Assembly: GCA_030698575.1 (NCBI GenBank)
Contig: JAUYMQ010000095.1
Location: 1 to 5,811 of the forward strand
Direction: 5' to 3'
Length of the DNA: 5,811 nucleotides
From: Deltaproteobacteria bacterium
GTDB lineage: Bacteria > JAUYMQ01
The position numbers and the translations under genes are program-made. Every line of letters begins with the position of its first letter. Positions within the stretch are counted from its first letter, which is position 1. Shown piece after piece: positions 4,593 through 5,811 of the stretch. Below the pieces are notes generated by a model. That model was not told where the DNA came from. It did no database searches and worked only from the letters and a program-made list of their open reading frames with translations.

Positions 4593-5408
4593 TTAGCCCT
4601 CGTGGGGCGAGCCGGCCGAGGCCGTCGCGCTGTGCTTCGCCACGATCAGTTGGTGGTGGCAGTCGAGGCACAGCCGAAGCCCGCGGGTATGCTCGAAGGC
4701 CGTCAGCTCGTCGCACCACTCGCAGGGGTAGGTGATGACGAAGCTCGCCCGCGCGGCCGCAAGCTCGGTGATGGTTCGCTCGTTGCTGATGATCCGCGTC
4801 CGGTCGGACAGGTAGTGCGCGCGCCATTCGTTCACGACGGCCGCGGTGGCGCCGCCCCGTTCCGCTTCGCGGATCAGGTCGCGCCGGTACGGCTCGTGGT
4901 CAATGTCGCTGAGGATCGCCACCACGGCCAGCGGCAGCCGTTTCTCCTCGACCGCGGCTTGCAGGTCGGCGGGCAGGGCGAGGAGCTCGAGCCGTTGCGA
5001 CACCCACGATGGGGTGCGCCGGAACAGCCGCGAGAGCGCCGCGAGCGAGTCGCCGCGGTCGCGGAAGCGCGCGAGCGCGGCCGCCTCTTCCATCGGGTTG
5101 AGGTCGGTGCGCTGCAAGTTTTCGCTGACGGCTGCAAGGAGCGGGTCGAAGTCTTGCGGGAACACGCGCGCGTGAATGCTCGGCCACTGGAGCAGCCGCG
5201 CCGCGAGCAGCCGGCGGTGGCCCCAGACGATTTCATACGCCCCGGATGGATCGGGGCCGCGTACGCCGACGGGCTGATGCAGCCCCTCGGCGGACATACT
5301 GTCCGCCAGCTCCCCGAGCGCGCCTTGATCCATCGTCGCGCGCAATCGGTGGCTCGGTTCCAGAATCAACGCGAGCGGCAAACTGGAGTAAACCGTTTCG
5401 GTCTGCAT
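4593..5408 (-). CDS. ParB-family DNA-binding protein with C-terminal zinc-ribbon-like motif
   Basis: ATG 5408-5406 is chosen because GGAGG lies 6 nt upstream; a longer in-frame start at 5441 has no such support. The 271-aa product has the ParB/Spo0J order: box GLHQPVGVR (42-50), EIVWGHRRLLAARLL (59-73, with GHRR where GERR is usual), ENLQRTDLNPMEEAAA (96-111), then a helix-turn-helix with SLAALSRLFRRTPSWVSQRL (121-140). ParB proteins bind parS-like sites to segregate plasmids or regulate transcription. Unlike typical ParB, the C-terminal part carries Cys229, Cys232, Cys247 and Cys250 (CEWC and CLDC), a likely zinc ribbon replacing the usual dimer domain. No ParA is in the window, so it may instead be a regulator or replication factor. 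Confidence 0.88.
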   Translation of the reverse strand: MQTETVYSSLPLALILEPSHRLRATMDQGALGELADSMSAEGLHQPVGVRGPDPSGAYEIVWGHRRLLAARLLQWPSIHARVFPQDFDPLLAAVSENLQRTDLNPMEEAAALARFRDRGDSLAALSRLFRRTPSWVSQRLELLALPADLQAAVEEKRLPLAVVAILSDIDHEPYRRDLIREAERGGATAAVVNEWRAHYLSDRTRIISNERTITELAAARASFVITYPCEWCDELTAFEHTRGLRLCLDCHHQLIVAKHSATASAGSPHEG

Positions 5409-5580
5409 TGGGCACCTCCGGGAAGCTGACGAGGAACGCACGGCCGGGCGCCCGCGTGATGATGCAGTATTCCCGCGGCCCGGTCTGAAGCTCGCGGACC
5501 AGATCCGCGGGGATGCAGAACGCAGTCGCGCGCCCGATCTTCCAGAGCCGGTGCAGCGAGGTCGGAAGGTTCAGAGCCAT
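5233..5580 (-). CDS. AbrB/SpoVT-like small DNA-binding protein with out-of-frame overlap tail
   Basis: Residues 11-53 (RLWKIGRATAFCIPADLVRELQ, then EYCIITRAPGRAFLVSF) read like a SpoVT-AbrB swapped-hairpin domain, found in transition regulators and antitoxins; members are often 50-90 aa. The ATG at 5580-5578 has no Shine-Dalgarno. TACATT ends 9 nt before it, so a leaderless transcript is possible. The frame stays open to 5233, giving 115 aa and overlapping parB by 176 nt from codon 58 on. That tail is Arg/Gly-rich, as expected from reading parB out of frame, so it may be incidental or reflect a sequencing frameshift. It probably regulates its own operon with parB; no partner toxin was seen. 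Confidence 0.6.
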   Translation of the reverse strand: MALNLPTSLHRLWKIGRATAFCIPADLVRELQTGPREYCIITRAPGRAFLVSFPEVPNADRNGLLQFAARVDSGTEPPIARDDGSRRARGAGGQYVRRGAASARRRTRPRSIRGV

Positions 5581-5636
5581 GTCTTAAGCAATGTAGCACA
5601 GGGGTTCAACAACTCGGCCCCCCCCCCGCCCGCTCA

Positions 5637-5671
5637 TCCGGTCGAGCGCATGATGCACGCGCTCGACCGGA
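5637..5671. repeat. Perfect 13-bp hairpin
   Basis: TCCGGTCGAGCGC (5637-5649) pairs perfectly with GCGCTCGACCGGA (5659-5671) across a 9-nt loop, ATGATGCAC. Confidence 0.7.
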
Positions 5672-5683
5672 GGGGAGCGGAGG

Positions 5684-5692
5684 ATATCCACC
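5684..5692 (+). repeat. Fourth DnaA-like box, identical to the third box of the distant array
   Basis: ATATCCACC recurs here. With flanks, GGATATCCACCG (5682-5693) is a 12-nt exact copy of 4540-4551, in the same orientation. The copies bracket the AbrB-ParB operon, which supports a functional repeat over a chance match. Confidence 0.5.
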
Positions 5693-5710
5693 GCCCCAAC
5701 CCCCCACGCG

Positions 5711-5735
5711 GTTTTTCTTCCACGGGAAGAAAAAC
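5711..5735. repeat. Perfect 11-bp hairpin with T-rich 5' arm
   Basis: GTTTTTCTTCC (5711-5721) and GGAAGAAAAAC (5725-5735) are exact complements with a 3-nt loop ACG. T-runs lie on the 5' arm on both strands, the reverse of an intrinsic terminator. The core is shared with the hairpin at 5787-5811. Confidence 0.7.
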
Positions 5736-5738
5736 AGC

Positions 5739-5787
5739 GGGGCGCCTGGGGCTCACGTGCCTCAACAACGTGAGCCCCAGGCGTCCC
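5739..5787. repeat. Long hairpin with TCACGT/ACGTGA half-sites
   Basis: CGCCTGGGGCTCACGT (5743-5758) and ACGTGAGCCCCAGGCG (5768-5783) form a perfect 16-bp stem with a 9-nt loop, extended by one G-T and three more pairs to about 20 bp. TCACGT and ACGTGA facing each other resemble the halves of bacterial parS (TTTCACGTGAAA) split by a spacer. This is suggestive given the nearby ParB gene. Confidence 0.7.
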
Positions 5788-5811
5788 CTTTTCTTACAGA
5801 GTAAGAAAAGG
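5787..5811. repeat. Perfect 11-bp hairpin ending at the window edge
   Basis: CCTTTTCTTAC (5787-5797) and GTAAGAAAAGG (5801-5811) are exact complements with a 3-nt loop AGA. The stem may continue beyond the window. It shares TTTTCTT/AAGAAAA arms, loop size and layout with the hairpin at 5711-5735. Confidence 0.7.

Larger units (their letters stand above)
5581..5811. other. Gene-free region with four perfect hairpins and a DnaA-like box
   Basis: No gene is visible. The region starts with the leader of the AbrB-like gene, then has a run of ten C (5618-5627), a 13-bp hairpin, a DnaA-like repeat, and three further hairpins packed into 5711-5811. These do not look like terminators, because the T-rich arms are on the 5' side. 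An origin, centromere or operator array is more likely. Confidence 0.5.

Noticed and set aside
4560-5429. A 289-codon plus-strand frame opposite parB.
   Set aside because: It mirrors the ParB gene and shows no recognisable domain. The ParB motifs are unmistakable on the other strand.
5618-5627. Run of ten C as a regulatory or phase-variable tract.
   Set aside because: It is outside any gene and not at promoter spacing. A homopolymer of this length is also prone to sequencing error.
1-5811. CRISPR arrays, tRNA or rRNA genes, insertion sequences.
   Set aside because: No regularly spaced long repeats, cloverleaf with tRNA T-arm motif, rRNA-like segments or transposase motifs were seen by eye.

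Overview
This 5.8 kb window is very G+C-rich (about two-thirds by eye, not counted). It looks like part of a small virus or phage-plasmid genome from a bacterium, probably known only from metagenomes. The best clue to identity is a 327-aa protein at 1700-2683 on the minus strand. It has the sequence character of a double jelly-roll major capsid protein of the PM2 P2 / FLiP type, the fold used by small tailless icosahedral bacterial viruses, often with an internal membrane. This call rests on recognised pattern, not on a database search. No replication initiator (Rep), packaging ATPase, lysis gene or integrase was seen, so the window is probably not the whole genome.

Layout: (1) 3133 down to 1, minus strand: a tightly packed structural operon. 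It holds a repetitive 141-aa protein, the capsid protein, three beta-rich unknown proteins, a small helical protein and probably the start of another gene running off the left edge. Junctions are TAA-C-ATG, TGATG and TAA-C-GTG, so translation is probably coupled. (2) 3134-3323: a divergent control region. It contains a 9-bp dyad, a TTGACA box facing the structural operon, and a near-consensus sigma-54 (-24/-12) promoter facing right. (3) 3324-4092, plus strand: three small unknown genes joined by ATGA overlaps, two of them with Cys/His clusters. (4) 4093-4592: a gene-free stretch with several strong hairpins, including a terminator-like one, then three DnaA-box-like repeats at an exact 11-bp spacing. 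(5) 5580 down to 4593, minus strand: an AbrB-like gene overlapping a ParB-family gene by 176 nt. (6) 5581-5811: a gene-free stretch with a fourth copy of the DnaA-like repeat and four perfect-stem hairpins, the last ending exactly at the window edge.

Working model (inference): regions 4 to 6 form a replication/partition cassette, with origin-like elements on both sides of an AbrB-ParB operon. Region 2 is a switch between the structural operon and a sigma-54-driven accessory operon. A jelly-roll capsid module combined with ParB, DnaA-like boxes and a sigma-54 promoter suggests a virus that can persist as a plasmid in a host with RpoN, such as many Proteobacteria and related phyla. The host itself cannot be named from this sequence.
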